Shown here piece after piece: positions 28,732 to 38,057 of a DNA stretch of 64,000 nt; positions within the stretch are counted from its first letter, which is position 1; each line of letters begins with the position of its first letter. The translations under genes were made by a program, and so were the position numbers. Location of the stretch: positions 62,001-126,000 of the forward strand of contig QHWB01000038.1 in the NCBI GenBank assembly GCA_003222395.1. The letters are read 5' to 3'. Source of the stretch: Acidobacteriota bacterium. Its GTDB lineage: Bacteria > Acidobacteriota > Vicinamibacteria > Vicinamibacterales > CAVVIG01. The notes beneath the pieces were generated by a model. It saw only the letters and a program-made list of their open reading frames with translations. It was not told the origin of the DNA and did no database searches.

Positions 28732-30909
28732 ATGTATCGAACGACGTGCGGCTTGATTGCGGCCTCGCTTGTGACGTTCGCCGCGTGCTCACGCGACCCG
28801 GCCACGCGTACCCGCGAGTACATCGCGAGCGGCGACGCGTTCGCGCGCGCCGGCAAATATCGCGAGGCGTCGGTCGAGTACCGCAACGCGATCAAGGTCA
28901 CGCCGACCTCGGCCGAAGCGCACGAAAAGCTCGCCGATGCGGCCGCCCGCGCGCAGGATCCGCAAACCGCCGCCGGCGCCATCCTTCGTGTGGCGGAACT
29001 GAAACCGGACGATCCGGCCGCTCAAATCCGCGCAGCTTCGCTCTATCTGCTCGCCGGCCGGTACGAAGACGCACGCGATCGCGCCGTGGCGGCTGTCGAG
29101 TCGGACCGCGCGGACGCGAATGCTCATCTCGTGCTGGCCCAGGCGCTCGCAGGGCTGCACGACGCGGCGCGCAGCGAGAAGGAGCTGCGTGAAGCCGTGC
29201 GGCTGGCGCCGGAGGCGCCCGAGCCTCTCGTCGCCGTCGGAAGCTTTCACTGGGCTGCCGGCAGAACCGCCGATGCGGAAACGGCATTTCGAAAAGCGGT
29301 CGCGCTCGGTCCGCAGCACGTCGCCGCGAATCAGGCGCTGGCATTGTTCTTCATGGCCACCGGGCGTCCCGCCGACGCCGAACCGCTGTGGCGAGTCGTC
29401 GCTGCGAGTCCGCAAGGACTGCCCTTTGCGCTGGTCGATTATCTCGTCGCTATGAACCGACTGGCTGACGCCGAGCAGGCACTAGGTGACTTGATCGCCC
29501 GCGAGCCAACCCGCGACGGCGCCAGCGTGCGGCTCGCAGCCGTGCAGTACGCGCGGGGCGATCGGCGCGATGCCGCGCACGCGACGCTTCGCGCGATGCT
29601 GGAACGGAATCCGCTCAGCGTTCCCGCTCTCCTGCTCCAGGCGCGGTTCTTTCAGGCCGAGCAGCGGCTCGACGCCGCCCTTCGCGCCGCGCAGGCGGCC
29701 GCGGCGGCGGATCCGAAGCGTGCAGAAGCTGCACTGGTCGAAGGCGAGATCCACGCAGCCTTGCGTGACGATGTCCGGGCCCTCCGCGCGTTCGAGACGG
29801 CGTCGAGGCTCAATCCGAAGGATGCGTCGCCGCATCTGGCCATCGCTCGCGTGCGAATGCGCCAGGGACAGGCGGTCGAGGCCGTGATGGCCGCCGACCG
29901 CGCTGCGGCACTGCGGCCCGACGATCCCGCCGCGCGCCTGCTGCTCATCGAGGCGCTGGCGAATTCGAATCAGCGTGCTCGCGCGATCGAAGAGACTCAG
30001 TCCGCAATCGCGCGTTGGCCGAAGGCGGCAGGGCTGCACGTGCAGCTCGCAGGCCTCCAGGCGACGGAGGGTCGCACGGAGCAGGCGCGACGCGAGTTGT
30101 CCGCCGCTCTGGAGATCGATCCGACCTCCATCGCCGCGCTCGCCGCGGTGGCGGAGCTCGACGTGCGCGCCGGCCGCGGCCAGGCGGCGTTGGCGGCAAT
30201 CGACAATCGTCTGCGTCGGCAGCCGGACGATCCGGCGCTGCTGCTGCTCGCCGCGCGTACGCACGCAGCGGTTGGCCAATATGACAAGGCGGAGACGACG
30301 CTCCGCCGGCTGGTTCACGACAATTCGTCGAACCTCGACGCGTTCTCGGCTCTCGGCCGTCTGTACCTCGCGACCGGCCGGCTCGACGAGGCGCGCGAAC
30401 AGTTCGAGCGGATCGCGCGCGACGACAAGAAAGCCGGCGCGGGCACGATGGTGGGCATGATTCTGGAAGCACAGCACCGTCGCGACGAGGCGCAGCGGGC
30501 GTTCGAGCACGCGCTCGAAACCAACCCTCGCGCTGGCGTCGCCGCGAACAACCTGGCGTGGCTCTATCAGGAGCAGGGACGCCTCGACGATGCGCTCAGA
30601 TGGGCGCTCGTCGCGAAGGACGAGCTGCACAATGTGCCTGAAGCGAAGGACACGCTCGGCTGGACTCACGTGCGTCGTGAAGAGTACGGAGAAGCGCTTC
30701 CACTACTGGCGGCAATAGTGGAGGCCCGCCCCGACAACCCGCTGTACCGGTATCACCTCGGGTACGCGTATTGGAAAACCGGCGCGGTTTCGCGAGCGCG
30801 AGAGGAGCTGCGGCGCGCGCTCGGATCGAAAGATTCGTTTTCTGCGCGCAAGGAGGCGGAGCAGCTGCTGAGCGAAATGGACGCCGACCCGCGCAACGCC
30901 TCGCGCTAA
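28732..30909 (+). CDS. TPR-repeat lipoprotein, PrsT/PelB/AlgK-like
   Basis: The 725-residue protein has a signal peptide with lipobox (TFAACS) and then about 17 tetratricopeptide repeats to its end, for example YREASVEYRNAIKVTPTSAEA and the late NPRAGVAANNLAWLYQEQGR. Long TPR lipoproteins of this form occur in exopolysaccharide and exosortase loci, where they bridge the inner-membrane synthase and the outer-membrane pore. The start at 28732 has GAGGTG five bases upstream; an ATG at 28537 precedes a stretch with unusual codons and no signal peptide. The 228 bases after coxE hold no other gene. It precedes the glycosyltransferase operon by about 180 bases, so a shared role is likely but not proved. 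Confidence 0.75.
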   Translation: MYRTTCGLIAASLVTFAACSRDPATRTREYIASGDAFARAGKYREASVEYRNAIKVTPTSAEAHEKLADAAARAQDPQTAAGAILRVAELKPDDPAAQIRAASLYLLAGRYEDARDRAVAAVESDRADANAHLVLAQALAGLHDAARSEKELREAVRLAPEAPEPLVAVGSFHWAAGRTADAETAFRKAVALGPQHVAANQALALFFMATGRPADAEPLWRVVAASPQGLPFALVDYLVAMNRLADAEQALGDLIAREPTRDGASVRLAAVQYARGDRRDAAHATLRAMLERNPLSVPALLLQARFFQAEQRLDAALRAAQAAAAADPKRAEAALVEGEIHAALRDDVRALRAFETASRLNPKDASPHLAIARVRMRQGQAVEAVMAADRAAALRPDDPAARLLLIEALANSNQRARAIEETQSAIARWPKAAGLHVQLAGLQATEGRTEQARRELSAALEIDPTSIAALAAVAELDVRAGRGQAALAAIDNRLRRQPDDPALLLLAARTHAAVGQYDKAETTLRRLVHDNSSNLDAFSALGRLYLATGRLDEAREQFERIARDDKKAGAGTMVGMILEAQHRRDEAQRAFEHALETNPRAGVAANNLAWLYQEQGRLDDALRWALVAKDELHNVPEAKDTLGWTHVRREEYGEALPLLAAIVEARPDNPLYRYHLGYAYWKTGAVSRAREELRRALGSKDSFSARKEAEQLLSEMDADPRNASR

Positions 30910-30929
30910 CGACCGTCCGCGCGACCCTC

Positions 30930-30968
30930 TCCGATTTCGTATTATCCCAATCTCGTAATATCTCTCTA
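30930..30968 (+). repeat. Dispersed paired CGTA-box motif, copy 2
   Basis: CTCCGATTT is followed by CGTATTATC (30938-30946) and CGTAATATC (30954-30962), two boxes 16 bases apart. The copy at 59061-59100 has the same two boxes 15 bases apart. It lies just after the TPR gene stop in sense orientation. Confidence 0.7.
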
Positions 30969-30992
30969 TCCCTCCGCAGACCGCTCGTTCGT

Positions 30993-31030
30993 GTGCCGAA
31001 GTGGCACAGCTGAGTGTCAAAGTCGCACAG
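30993..31030 (+). promoter_or_regulatory. Putative activator or operator site: two 17-base direct repeats, 21-base period
   Basis: GTGCCGAAGTGGCACAG at 30993 and GTGTCAAAGTCGCACAG at 31014 agree at 14 of 17 positions. They are spaced by two helical turns and stand 62-99 bases before the radical SAM start. The first is also a dyad, TGTGCC-N5-GGCACA. Such a layout fits a dimeric regulator, possibly the LuxR-type response regulator at the end of the operon; that link is inference. Confidence 0.5.
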
Positions 31031-31091
31031 GCTACCGCCCGCGAAAAACTCGGCCGATAGACCGAATTGTAGTGCTGAGACTCCAGCGGAC

Positions 31092-32762
31092 ATGGCCGAC
31101 AGGGCCGACTCAATGATTCCTTTAGCGTCGCTTCGAACTGGCTCGACGAGCGGGGACATTCGCGTTCTGCTCATCGGTCCGTACGATCCGCACGGGGGCG
31201 AATACACGTTTCTCGCGCCGCCGCTCGGCGTATGGCGGCTTGCCGGCGTCCTGCAGCAGCACGGTATTGCGGCTGAAGTCTTCGATCCGAATTGCTGCTC
31301 GGAATCGCCCGAATACCTGCTCTCCTCGCTCATCGAGCGCCATCGCTGGGATGTGATCGGCGTGTCGACGACGGGAATGACGCTGCGGTACGACCTCGCG
31401 CTGGCGCACCTTGCGAAGCGCCTGAGGCCGGACGCCTGCCTGATCGCAGGCGGCATGGAGGCAACCTTCGAACCGGAAACCATGCTGCGCCTCGCGCCGT
31501 TCGATCTCGTCGTATTGGGCGAAGGCGAAGAACCACTGCTCGAAATCGTGAACCGGCTCAGGGCGCGCACCGGGCTGGAGAACATCCGTGGAACGGTGTG
31601 GCGCGATGCCGACGGCAGCGTGCGGAGATCATCGGCCGCGGCGCTCGGTCGCGACGAGCTCAAGAACTCGATCTTCGCGATTCCGTACGAGCGGATGCCG
31701 TACCCGCAGTATTGGGAACGGTTGGAGGAGAGCTACGGACTCGGCGCGCTGCCACACAAGGCCGATCGGGAAGCCCGCCTCGCCGAAATCCGCTCGGTGC
31801 GATTGATTACGCTGAACTACTGCCCGATGCGGTGCACGTTCTGTTCTTCGACCAACTTCCTGAACGCCGCGCAGGGCAGCACGGCGAAGATCGCGAGGCT
31901 GGACGCCGCCGAGTGCGTGTCGATGATCGCGCGCATCGTCGCCGCGCAGCCGGGCGTGCGCACCGTCATCTTCCAGGATGACATCTTCGTCTTCCGAAAC
32001 GACGATCGCATTCTGCCGCTGTGCCACGCCATCGTCGAGGCGAAGGAGTGCGGGCGCATCCCGGACGATCTTCGGTTCATCAGCACCAACCGAATCGACG
32101 CGATGTCCCCGAGTTGTCTCGCCGCGATGCGTCGGGCCGGCTTTCGCGTGCTCGGCTTCGGCGTCGAGAGCTTTTCGCTCGACATCCTCCGCGAATTCAA
32201 CAAGGCGCAGATCTATCCGTTCATCGAACCCGTCCTCGAGAACGCGCTGAGCCTCGGCATCACGCCGTTTCTGGACATGATTCTCAGCTCGCCTCACTGC
32301 GAGCTGGCGGACGTCGCCGAGAACGTGCGTCAGGCGTTCAAGTGGACCGTGGCGGGATGTGAAGTCGGGTTGTATCCGTACGTCATTCCGTTTTCCGGTG
32401 CGGCCATGGCCAGTGATCCTGCGCTCCGCACGTCGACGATTTCGACGACACGTTCCGTCGCCGGCACACCAGTTCGCTGGGAGCAGGCGGTCAAGATTCT
32501 GCCGCTGGATCGGGCTGTACGCGACGCCATCCTGCGCATCGAAGCCGCTTATGAAGATTGGCTCGGCCGATTCACGGAGGTCGTGCCCCATTTGCCATCC
32601 CGTGTTCGATCACTCCTGTGGATTCTGAGCGCCGCGCCCGTGTTGGAACGACGAGGCTGCCGCGTTCCGTCGCAGGAGGCCGTCGCGCAGGCGCTCGTTC
32701 AGCGAGTGCCTGAGACCGCTGCGACCCTCGTGACGCTGATGCCGGATGAACAACACGTGTAA
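31092..32762 (+). CDS. B12-binding-domain radical SAM enzyme
   Basis: The protein (556 residues from this start) has an N-terminal cobalamin-binding-like domain (VLLIGPYDP, VIGVSTTGMT, LIAGGMEATF, VVLGEGEE). It is followed by a radical SAM core with the cluster motif CPMRCTFC. Members of this class methylate or rearrange unreactive carbons, or cleave C-S bonds, in lipids, hopanoids, sugars and natural products. The substrate here is unknown, but the position at the head of a glycosyltransferase operon points to a sugar, lipid carrier or polymer. The ATG at 31092 is preferred over a GTG at 31014 because the bases between use codons rare in this genome and hold the direct-repeat site. The GT2 gene follows after three bases. 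Confidence 0.8.
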   Translation: MADRADSMIPLASLRTGSTSGDIRVLLIGPYDPHGGEYTFLAPPLGVWRLAGVLQQHGIAAEVFDPNCCSESPEYLLSSLIERHRWDVIGVSTTGMTLRYDLALAHLAKRLRPDACLIAGGMEATFEPETMLRLAPFDLVVLGEGEEPLLEIVNRLRARTGLENIRGTVWRDADGSVRRSSAAALGRDELKNSIFAIPYERMPYPQYWERLEESYGLGALPHKADREARLAEIRSVRLITLNYCPMRCTFCSSTNFLNAAQGSTAKIARLDAAECVSMIARIVAAQPGVRTVIFQDDIFVFRNDDRILPLCHAIVEAKECGRIPDDLRFISTNRIDAMSPSCLAAMRRAGFRVLGFGVESFSLDILREFNKAQIYPFIEPVLENALSLGITPFLDMILSSPHCELADVAENVRQAFKWTVAGCEVGLYPYVIPFSGAAMASDPALRTSTISTTRSVAGTPVRWEQAVKILPLDRAVRDAILRIEAAYEDWLGRFTEVVPHLPSRVRSLLWILSAAPVLERRGCRVPSQEAVAQALVQRVPETAATLVTLMPDEQHV

Positions 32763-32765
32763 CCG

Positions 32766-34055
32766 ATGCGGCCGCATTTCGATCCAGGCGTTTACGTACT
32801 TGCGACGCTGACGTTCTTCATCGATCTGATTGATGTGCTGATTCGGCTGTATCTCCGGCACGAGCACACCCTCTCCGGACCGGCCGGCCTCCCCGCACCG
32901 ACATCGATTCCGCTCGAAATCGGCAATTTCACTCCGTACGAGGCGCAAGTGCATCTCCGTCCGTACGCAATCGTCGTGTCCGTCCGCAACGTCGACGGCC
33001 CGAGTCTCAATCGATTCCTGGAAAACATGGCGCCGTTTCGCCACCGGCTCTGGGTGATCGACGATGCGTCGACCGACGACACATGGCAACGGCTTCAGGA
33101 CTCCGGCGTTCACTGCGTGCAGGGCGTGCATAACCGGAAGAAGCCGGGCGCGGTGAAGGCGTTGGTGGCCGCTCTTCCGCCTTCAATCGAGTCCGTGATG
33201 GTGATCGATCCCGACATCCGCATTCTCAACTCGATTACCGAGTTCGAGAAAATCCTCTTCGAGTTCCAGCGGAGTGGAATGGGCGCTGCGTGTCCACGGA
33301 TCTCGATTCGACACGCCGGCGCACTCTCACGATTTCAGCAGCTGGAGTACTGCCTTTCTTTCACGCTCGGCCGCAAGGCGTTGGGCGATCAGAGTACGAC
33401 CTCGGGCATCGCTCTGTACAGGCGCGACGCGCTCCAACGCGCCCTCGATCGGCACAGTCTGTCGGTCTACGCCGAGGATCTCGAAAACGCCCTCTTGCTG
33501 CTGATCGAAGGAGAACAGATCTACTACGACGGGCGACTCGTGATTGAGACCGATGGCATGGCGACGGTGCAGCAGTTGTTCTCCCAGCGCGTCGGCTGGA
33601 GCTTCGGCCTAATCAAGGTGTACTCCGAACACTGGCGCGAATTGCTCAACAATACGGGCAAGGGATTCATTTTCACCTATCAGTACGTCGTGTACACAGG
33701 CGTCCTGGGACTCCTGCTTCATCCGCTGAAGCTGGCCGGTTTGTCGATCTTGATCGCGAGCGCTCTCAACGCCGCCGACAACCTGGCCGGGCTTCAGCTG
33801 ATTCCCGACACGATCTTCACCAACGAGACATATATCGCGGCGATGTATCTGAAGTACACCTTTCTGATCATGGCGGTGATGCCGCTGGTCACTCCACGCG
33901 GTGACCGCCGCCACGTTCTGCCGATCCTTCCGTTCTACATCTTTTACGGCGTCGCACAGATCGTTCCCGCCACGGTGGGGTATCTGAATTGGTTCTCGCT
34001 CCGATGGTGGGGGCGCCGCGTCTACCGAGACCACTATCAGCCGGTGGGACCGTGA
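32766..34055 (+). CDS. Membrane-embedded family 2 glycosyltransferase, processive type
   Basis: The 429-residue protein has one N-terminal membrane segment, a GT-A catalytic domain and about four C-terminal membrane segments. Catalytic motifs are visible in order: IDDASTDDT, VIDPDIRI (the DxD-like metal site), TTSGIALYRRD, the YAEDLEN acid and SQRVGW, which matches QxxRW of processive synthases such as cellulose, hyaluronan and alginate synthases. It probably polymerises and moves a glycan across the inner membrane. No PilZ domain is seen in it. Its stop overlaps the next gene by GTGA. Confidence 0.83.
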   Translation: MRPHFDPGVYVLATLTFFIDLIDVLIRLYLRHEHTLSGPAGLPAPTSIPLEIGNFTPYEAQVHLRPYAIVVSVRNVDGPSLNRFLENMAPFRHRLWVIDDASTDDTWQRLQDSGVHCVQGVHNRKKPGAVKALVAALPPSIESVMVIDPDIRILNSITEFEKILFEFQRSGMGAACPRISIRHAGALSRFQQLEYCLSFTLGRKALGDQSTTSGIALYRRDALQRALDRHSLSVYAEDLENALLLLIEGEQIYYDGRLVIETDGMATVQQLFSQRVGWSFGLIKVYSEHWRELLNNTGKGFIFTYQYVVYTGVLGLLLHPLKLAGLSILIASALNAADNLAGLQLIPDTIFTNETYIAAMYLKYTFLIMAVMPLVTPRGDRRHVLPILPFYIFYGVAQIVPATVGYLNWFSLRWWGRRVYRDHYQPVGP

Positions 34056-34882
34056 CACCACGCATCGTCGACATGGAGTCGGCCGACTCGATGCAGGTGA
34101 GCGCTCGCGGCGCGCCAGCGCATACGTATTGGGAAACCCGCGCTCGGCGGTTTGCGAGGGGCGGCTGGGGACTGCGCGCTGTCTGCTCGTACGGAATGCC
34201 GGGGTTCTACAACGGGTACATCCATCTCGTTCAAGCGTGCGCGCTCAGGCGGTGGCTGCGCGTCGCGCCAGGTGTGAGGGTGCTGGACGTCGGGTGTGGT
34301 GTCGGCCGCTGGAGCCGTCGCCTCGCGGCATCAGGAGCACGTGTCACAGGGACTGATTTGGTCCCTGCCATGGTGGCCGAGGCAAGGCGCCGCGCGCGCG
34401 CCGAGCACGTGGACGACCGCTGCGAGTTCCTGCAATGTGACGCCGCGGAGTTGTCGTTCGAGCAGCCGTTCGACGTGATTCTGTGCGTGACGGTGCTTCA
34501 GCACATCCTGGATCCGGACCGGATGCAGATGGCGCTCGATCGCATGAGCGCGCACCTGGCGCCCGGCGGTCGCATCGTGTTGCTCGAAGCCGCCCCATCG
34601 TGGAGCGACGCGCGATGTAATACATCGGTATTCACCGCTCGCGACGAGCGGACGTTCCACGAAGCGTTCGCTCGCGCCGGCCTGGGCTGCACGGCGATTC
34701 ACGGTATCGACCCACTGCCGCTCAAGACGCGCTTTCTCCCGTTGTATGGACGTCTACCACGTCCGCTGGCGCTCCTCGGCCTTGCGGCAATCACCGCGGT
34801 GAGTCTCCCCTACGATCTGCTGTTCGGAGGGCGCCAACCGCAACGCTCGTGGCACAAGCTGTTCGTCCTCACTCGGACATGA
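34052..34882 (+). CDS. SAM-dependent class I methyltransferase
   Basis: The 276-residue protein has the class I methyltransferase motifs: VLDVGCGVGRWSRRL (SAM-binding motif I), GTDLVPAMV (motif II acid), FLQCDAAEL and FDVILCVTVLQHI. The C-terminal part has hydrophobic stretches (LALLGLAAITAVSLPYDLL) that may touch the membrane. Within this operon it would methylate the sugar polymer, its precursor or its lipid carrier. It starts with GTG overlapping the glycosyltransferase stop; an ATG seven codons later is a possible alternative. Confidence 0.8.
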   Translation: MTPRIVDMESADSMQVSARGAPAHTYWETRARRFARGGWGLRAVCSYGMPGFYNGYIHLVQACALRRWLRVAPGVRVLDVGCGVGRWSRRLAASGARVTGTDLVPAMVAEARRRARAEHVDDRCEFLQCDAAELSFEQPFDVILCVTVLQHILDPDRMQMALDRMSAHLAPGGRIVLLEAAPSWSDARCNTSVFTARDERTFHEAFARAGLGCTAIHGIDPLPLKTRFLPLYGRLPRPLALLGLAAITAVSLPYDLLFGGRQPQRSWHKLFVLTRT

Positions 34883-36216
34883 GTCGCCGCTTCCTGTCAC
34901 GGCGCATGGGTCCCGCGTGGATAGCGGCGATTCTGGCGGGCATTCTCGCGGCCGCGGCGCCGTGGCTCGAGCGGCTGCGACCGCTGTCGATTGGGGAACG
35001 GACCGCGTCCGAGGTGCACGTCACCAGCGGCGAGGACAGGGGCATCGGATCGCTGCGCGAAGCCATCTTCCTGGCAGACCGGGCCGACCGTCGTGTCCGC
35101 ATCCTGATCCAGGTGCCGCTGATCCGGCTCGGCGATCCTCTGCCGCCCATCATCAACCCGAAAGGGGTATCGATCGAGGCCGGAGCCGGGAGCGTGAGAC
35201 TGGACGCGACCGGTGTCACGGCCGGCGCCGTGCTCGACGTCTCTGCGCCGGAAACCCTCATCTCAGGCGTCGAAGTCTACGGAGCGCCGGAACAGGCCAT
35301 CCTGTTGCGGAACGGCGGCGCGAGGCTGACCAACGTGAGCCTCCGAAAGTCGCAGACTGGAATTTACGTCGTGGACGGCGTCGCCGATCTGACAGTCAGC
35401 CAATCGCTGTTCGACGGCAACGCGGTCGGGATCCACGTCGATTCGCGCACGGACGGCATTCGTCTCGTGGACAACCGCTTTCAAGCGCACTCGAACGCGG
35501 CCATCTGGTCGGTCGCGCCTGACGGTCCCGATCCTGGCTCGTCGGCGCCCATCGTCATCGTGGGAAACCGTTTCGACCGCGACCGGGTGTCCGTCGTGTT
35601 GATCAATGCCGCGGCACGTCTCGAGCGCAACACATTCGTTGGAGCGCGTACGGCCGCGATGCTCCTCAACGGCGCCGCCGCCATCGTCCGGAACAATCAC
35701 ATACGGTCCGGTCTTGGCTTCGGCATCAGCGCGGAGTCGCTCGACCACTCCGTCATCTCCGACAACGAGATCGATCACAACTGCGCCGGCGGCATTCTCG
35801 TGCGCAACGCTCAAGACACGCTCGTGGTGTCGAACCGCCTGTACACCAACGGATACGGCATCGTGATGGTCCTCGGTGCCGTGCGCAGTCCGAATACCGT
35901 CGCCGACAACCTGATCGTGAGGCATGTCGAGGACGGCCTGTACATCATCGGAGCCTCGCCGCGAATCCAGCGAAACCGGTTGATGCAGAACCGGCGCGCG
36001 GGTCTGCGCCTGTCATCGCTCCTGGCGGTCGGAACAGCTGCGGTCAGTTCCGAACCGTTCGTCGAAGCCAATCTGCTCGAGGGGAATGGCACCGACGTCC
36101 CGGTGCTCGATTCCTTCCGGACATCGACCGGCGCAGAACCTTCCGGCGGTCCACCTGACTGTGCGTGGCGGCTGGACCCGATCGAACCGCGCCAGCAGAT
36201 CGCGAGATCTCAATGA
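34879..36216 (+). CDS. Exported right-handed beta-helix protein, NosD/AlgG-like
   Basis: The 445-residue protein has an N-terminal membrane segment (AWIAAILAGILAAAAPWL) and an opening GIGSLREAIFLA typical of polymorphic-outer-membrane-like beta-helix proteins. Many short coils with Asn ladders follow (NRFQAHSNAAIW, NNHIRSGLGFGI, NEIDHNCAGGI, NRLYTNGYGI). This is the parallel beta-helix fold used by pectate lyases, NosD and the alginate epimerase AlgG. In a glycosyltransferase operon it most likely binds, epimerises or trims the polymer in the periplasm. No specific catalytic triad can be assigned by eye. It overlaps both neighbours by ATGA. Confidence 0.75.
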   Translation: MSRRFLSRRMGPAWIAAILAGILAAAAPWLERLRPLSIGERTASEVHVTSGEDRGIGSLREAIFLADRADRRVRILIQVPLIRLGDPLPPIINPKGVSIEAGAGSVRLDATGVTAGAVLDVSAPETLISGVEVYGAPEQAILLRNGGARLTNVSLRKSQTGIYVVDGVADLTVSQSLFDGNAVGIHVDSRTDGIRLVDNRFQAHSNAAIWSVAPDGPDPGSSAPIVIVGNRFDRDRVSVVLINAAARLERNTFVGARTAAMLLNGAAAIVRNNHIRSGLGFGISAESLDHSVISDNEIDHNCAGGILVRNAQDTLVVSNRLYTNGYGIVMVLGAVRSPNTVADNLIVRHVEDGLYIIGASPRIQRNRLMQNRRAGLRLSSLLAVGTAAVSSEPFVEANLLEGNGTDVPVLDSFRTSTGAEPSGGPPDCAWRLDPIEPRQQIARSQ

Positions 36217-38057
36217 CGGTCGCAGCCCGTCTCGAGCGGCCTCACGACAATCTCGTCGGGATGCTCGAGCGCAAACGCATGATCGACGGCGCATGGGTGG
36301 TGTGTCTGGGCGTCGTGCTCGGCGCCGTCACGGTGACGTGGTTCGTTCGCGCACTGGACATCAATCTGTTGCGTGTTGCGGCGTCGGTATTCGCGTATGT
36401 GCTGATCCAGCTCGCCGTCTCGACTGCGACAGAACGGCTCGAATCGAGCGCGGCCGTCACCTTCGCTCTGCGGACGATGCTCCTCGCCGGCGTCGCGTTT
36501 CTGACGGTTCTTTGGCATCTCGTCGGCGGACTCGAGAACCCGGTCTTCCTGGCGGCGTTCACGCTGCCCGTCATCATGAGCGGCTTGATGATGACCGGAT
36601 CGCAGACGCTGGTGACCGCCCTCGTGTCGGTGTTGCTCGTGACGGGCATCGCCCTCGTCGAATCACCGGATCTTCGCTGGTACGCCGCCCAGCTCCACAT
36701 GCTCCCGCTGGCGAAAGCGGCTGCCCTGGCCGCGTCGCACATCCCACGCGTCGACGCGGTGACGGGCTTCGAGACGAGCGCGACGTATCAATTCACGGTG
36801 CTGGTCATGTTCGCGGCCGTGCAGATGACCGTGGCATTTCTGTCACGTCCACTCGCCGTGCTTCTGGTTCGCGTGAACAGCCGGCTCGAGGTCTCGGGCA
36901 AGATGCTCACGGAGGTGCAGGGACTGTTTCACGCGGTGCTGTGCGCCGCGCCGGAGCCAGCCGCCATCGTATATGCCGACACCGGTCAGATGATCCAGGC
37001 GAGCGACAGCTTCTTCAAGCGAATGCTCGTCAGACCGAGCGAGGTCGTCGGACGCGGACTGTTCGAGGTCGTGCGGTTCGCCGATCCCGACGGCGTCACC
37101 GCCGCCCTCGAGGCGCAGAGCGGGGAGCTGCCCTTCTGCGTCTACCGCGTGCACGACGAGACGCGCGTCGCGAACGTCTATTTTTATCGCACCGAACACC
37201 GCGGCCTCCGGTACCTCTACGTCGGCTTCCAGGAAGTCACCGAGCTCTACTACCTTCAATCCGCATTCGATGCCGTCGACGATCCGCTGATGGTCGTCGC
37301 CGGGGATGCGCGTCTGCACTACGCGAACCGGACTGCGAAGGCGATCTTCGGTGACTTGTATTTCGGAATGGAGTTGTCGTCCGTTCCGAAGCTGACGGCG
37401 CTCCTTGCCGAGTCCGATGGCGCTGGCGACGGAGAAGACGACGCGCATCATGTCGTCGATGGCCGGCCTTACGACGTTCGACGCCTCGTGGCGCGCCTGC
37501 CGGGAGAGACGGGAGCCTGCACGATCCTCTGGCTGCACTGCATCGCGAAAGAACAGGCACTGTTCGAACAGGCTGTTCGAGATCCGCTCACCGGCGCGTA
37601 TAACCGGCGATACTTCCACGACGCTCTCGTGCGTCATCTCGGGAAAGGCAAGGTCGGACGCCAGCTTGCCTGTGCGTACTTCGATCTCGACGACTTCAAA
37701 CCCATCAACGATCGCTTGGGGCATGCCGCGGGCGACGCGGCATTGATAGGGTTCATCACGACAACGAAGAGCCAGCTTCGAGCGGTCGACGTGCTCGCTC
37801 GCCTCGGCGGTGACGAATTCGCGGTCCTGTTCGTCAACTGCGACCTGACGGTCGCCGATTCCGCCATTACGCGGATCCGAACGCTTTTGAACACCGAAGG
37901 GTGGATGTTCGAAGGGCAGCGCAGGACCCTCAGTTTTTCTTCCGGACTCGCTGCGTGCCATCCCGAGGATGACGTCCGGTCGCTGTTGCAGCGGACGGAC
38001 CGGGCGGTCTACGCGGCGAAGGCCGCGGGGAAGGGGCGCAGCGCAATCGAGTCATGA
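36213..38057 (+). CDS. Membrane diguanylate cyclase with two PAS-like domains
   Basis: The 614-residue protein has about five or six membrane segments (residues 25-225), two PAS-like regions (about 245-345 and 350-440) and a GGDEF domain with an intact GGDEF at residues 532-536. A RxxD inhibitory site (RAVD) lies five residues before it. It should make c-di-GMP, with product inhibition. Synthase-dependent exopolysaccharide systems are commonly switched on by c-di-GMP, so a cyclase within the operon suggests local control. It overlaps its neighbours by ATGA. Confidence 0.85.
   Translation: MTVAARLERPHDNLVGMLERKRMIDGAWVVCLGVVLGAVTVTWFVRALDINLLRVAASVFAYVLIQLAVSTATERLESSAAVTFALRTMLLAGVAFLTVLWHLVGGLENPVFLAAFTLPVIMSGLMMTGSQTLVTALVSVLLVTGIALVESPDLRWYAAQLHMLPLAKAAALAASHIPRVDAVTGFETSATYQFTVLVMFAAVQMTVAFLSRPLAVLLVRVNSRLEVSGKMLTEVQGLFHAVLCAAPEPAAIVYADTGQMIQASDSFFKRMLVRPSEVVGRGLFEVVRFADPDGVTAALEAQSGELPFCVYRVHDETRVANVYFYRTEHRGLRYLYVGFQEVTELYYLQSAFDAVDDPLMVVAGDARLHYANRTAKAIFGDLYFGMELSSVPKLTALLAESDGAGDGEDDAHHVVDGRPYDVRRLVARLPGETGACTILWLHCIAKEQALFEQAVRDPLTGAYNRRYFHDALVRHLGKGKVGRQLACAYFDLDDFKPINDRLGHAAGDAALIGFITTTKSQLRAVDVLARLGGDEFAVLFVNCDLTVADSAITRIRTLLNTEGWMFEGQRRTLSFSSGLAACHPEDDVRSLLQRTDRAVYAAKAAGKGRSAIES

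Noticed and set aside
30999-31016. Sigma-54 promoter at GTGGCACAGCTGAGTGTC
   Set aside because: The TGGCAC half fits the -24 element, but no TTGC follows at the -12 position; the sequence is better explained by the 17-base direct repeats.
31014-31091. Upstream GTG start for the radical SAM gene
   Set aside because: The 26 codons use triplets rare in this genome (AGA, AGG, CTA, AGT) and overlap the direct-repeat site; the ATG at 31092 is preferred.
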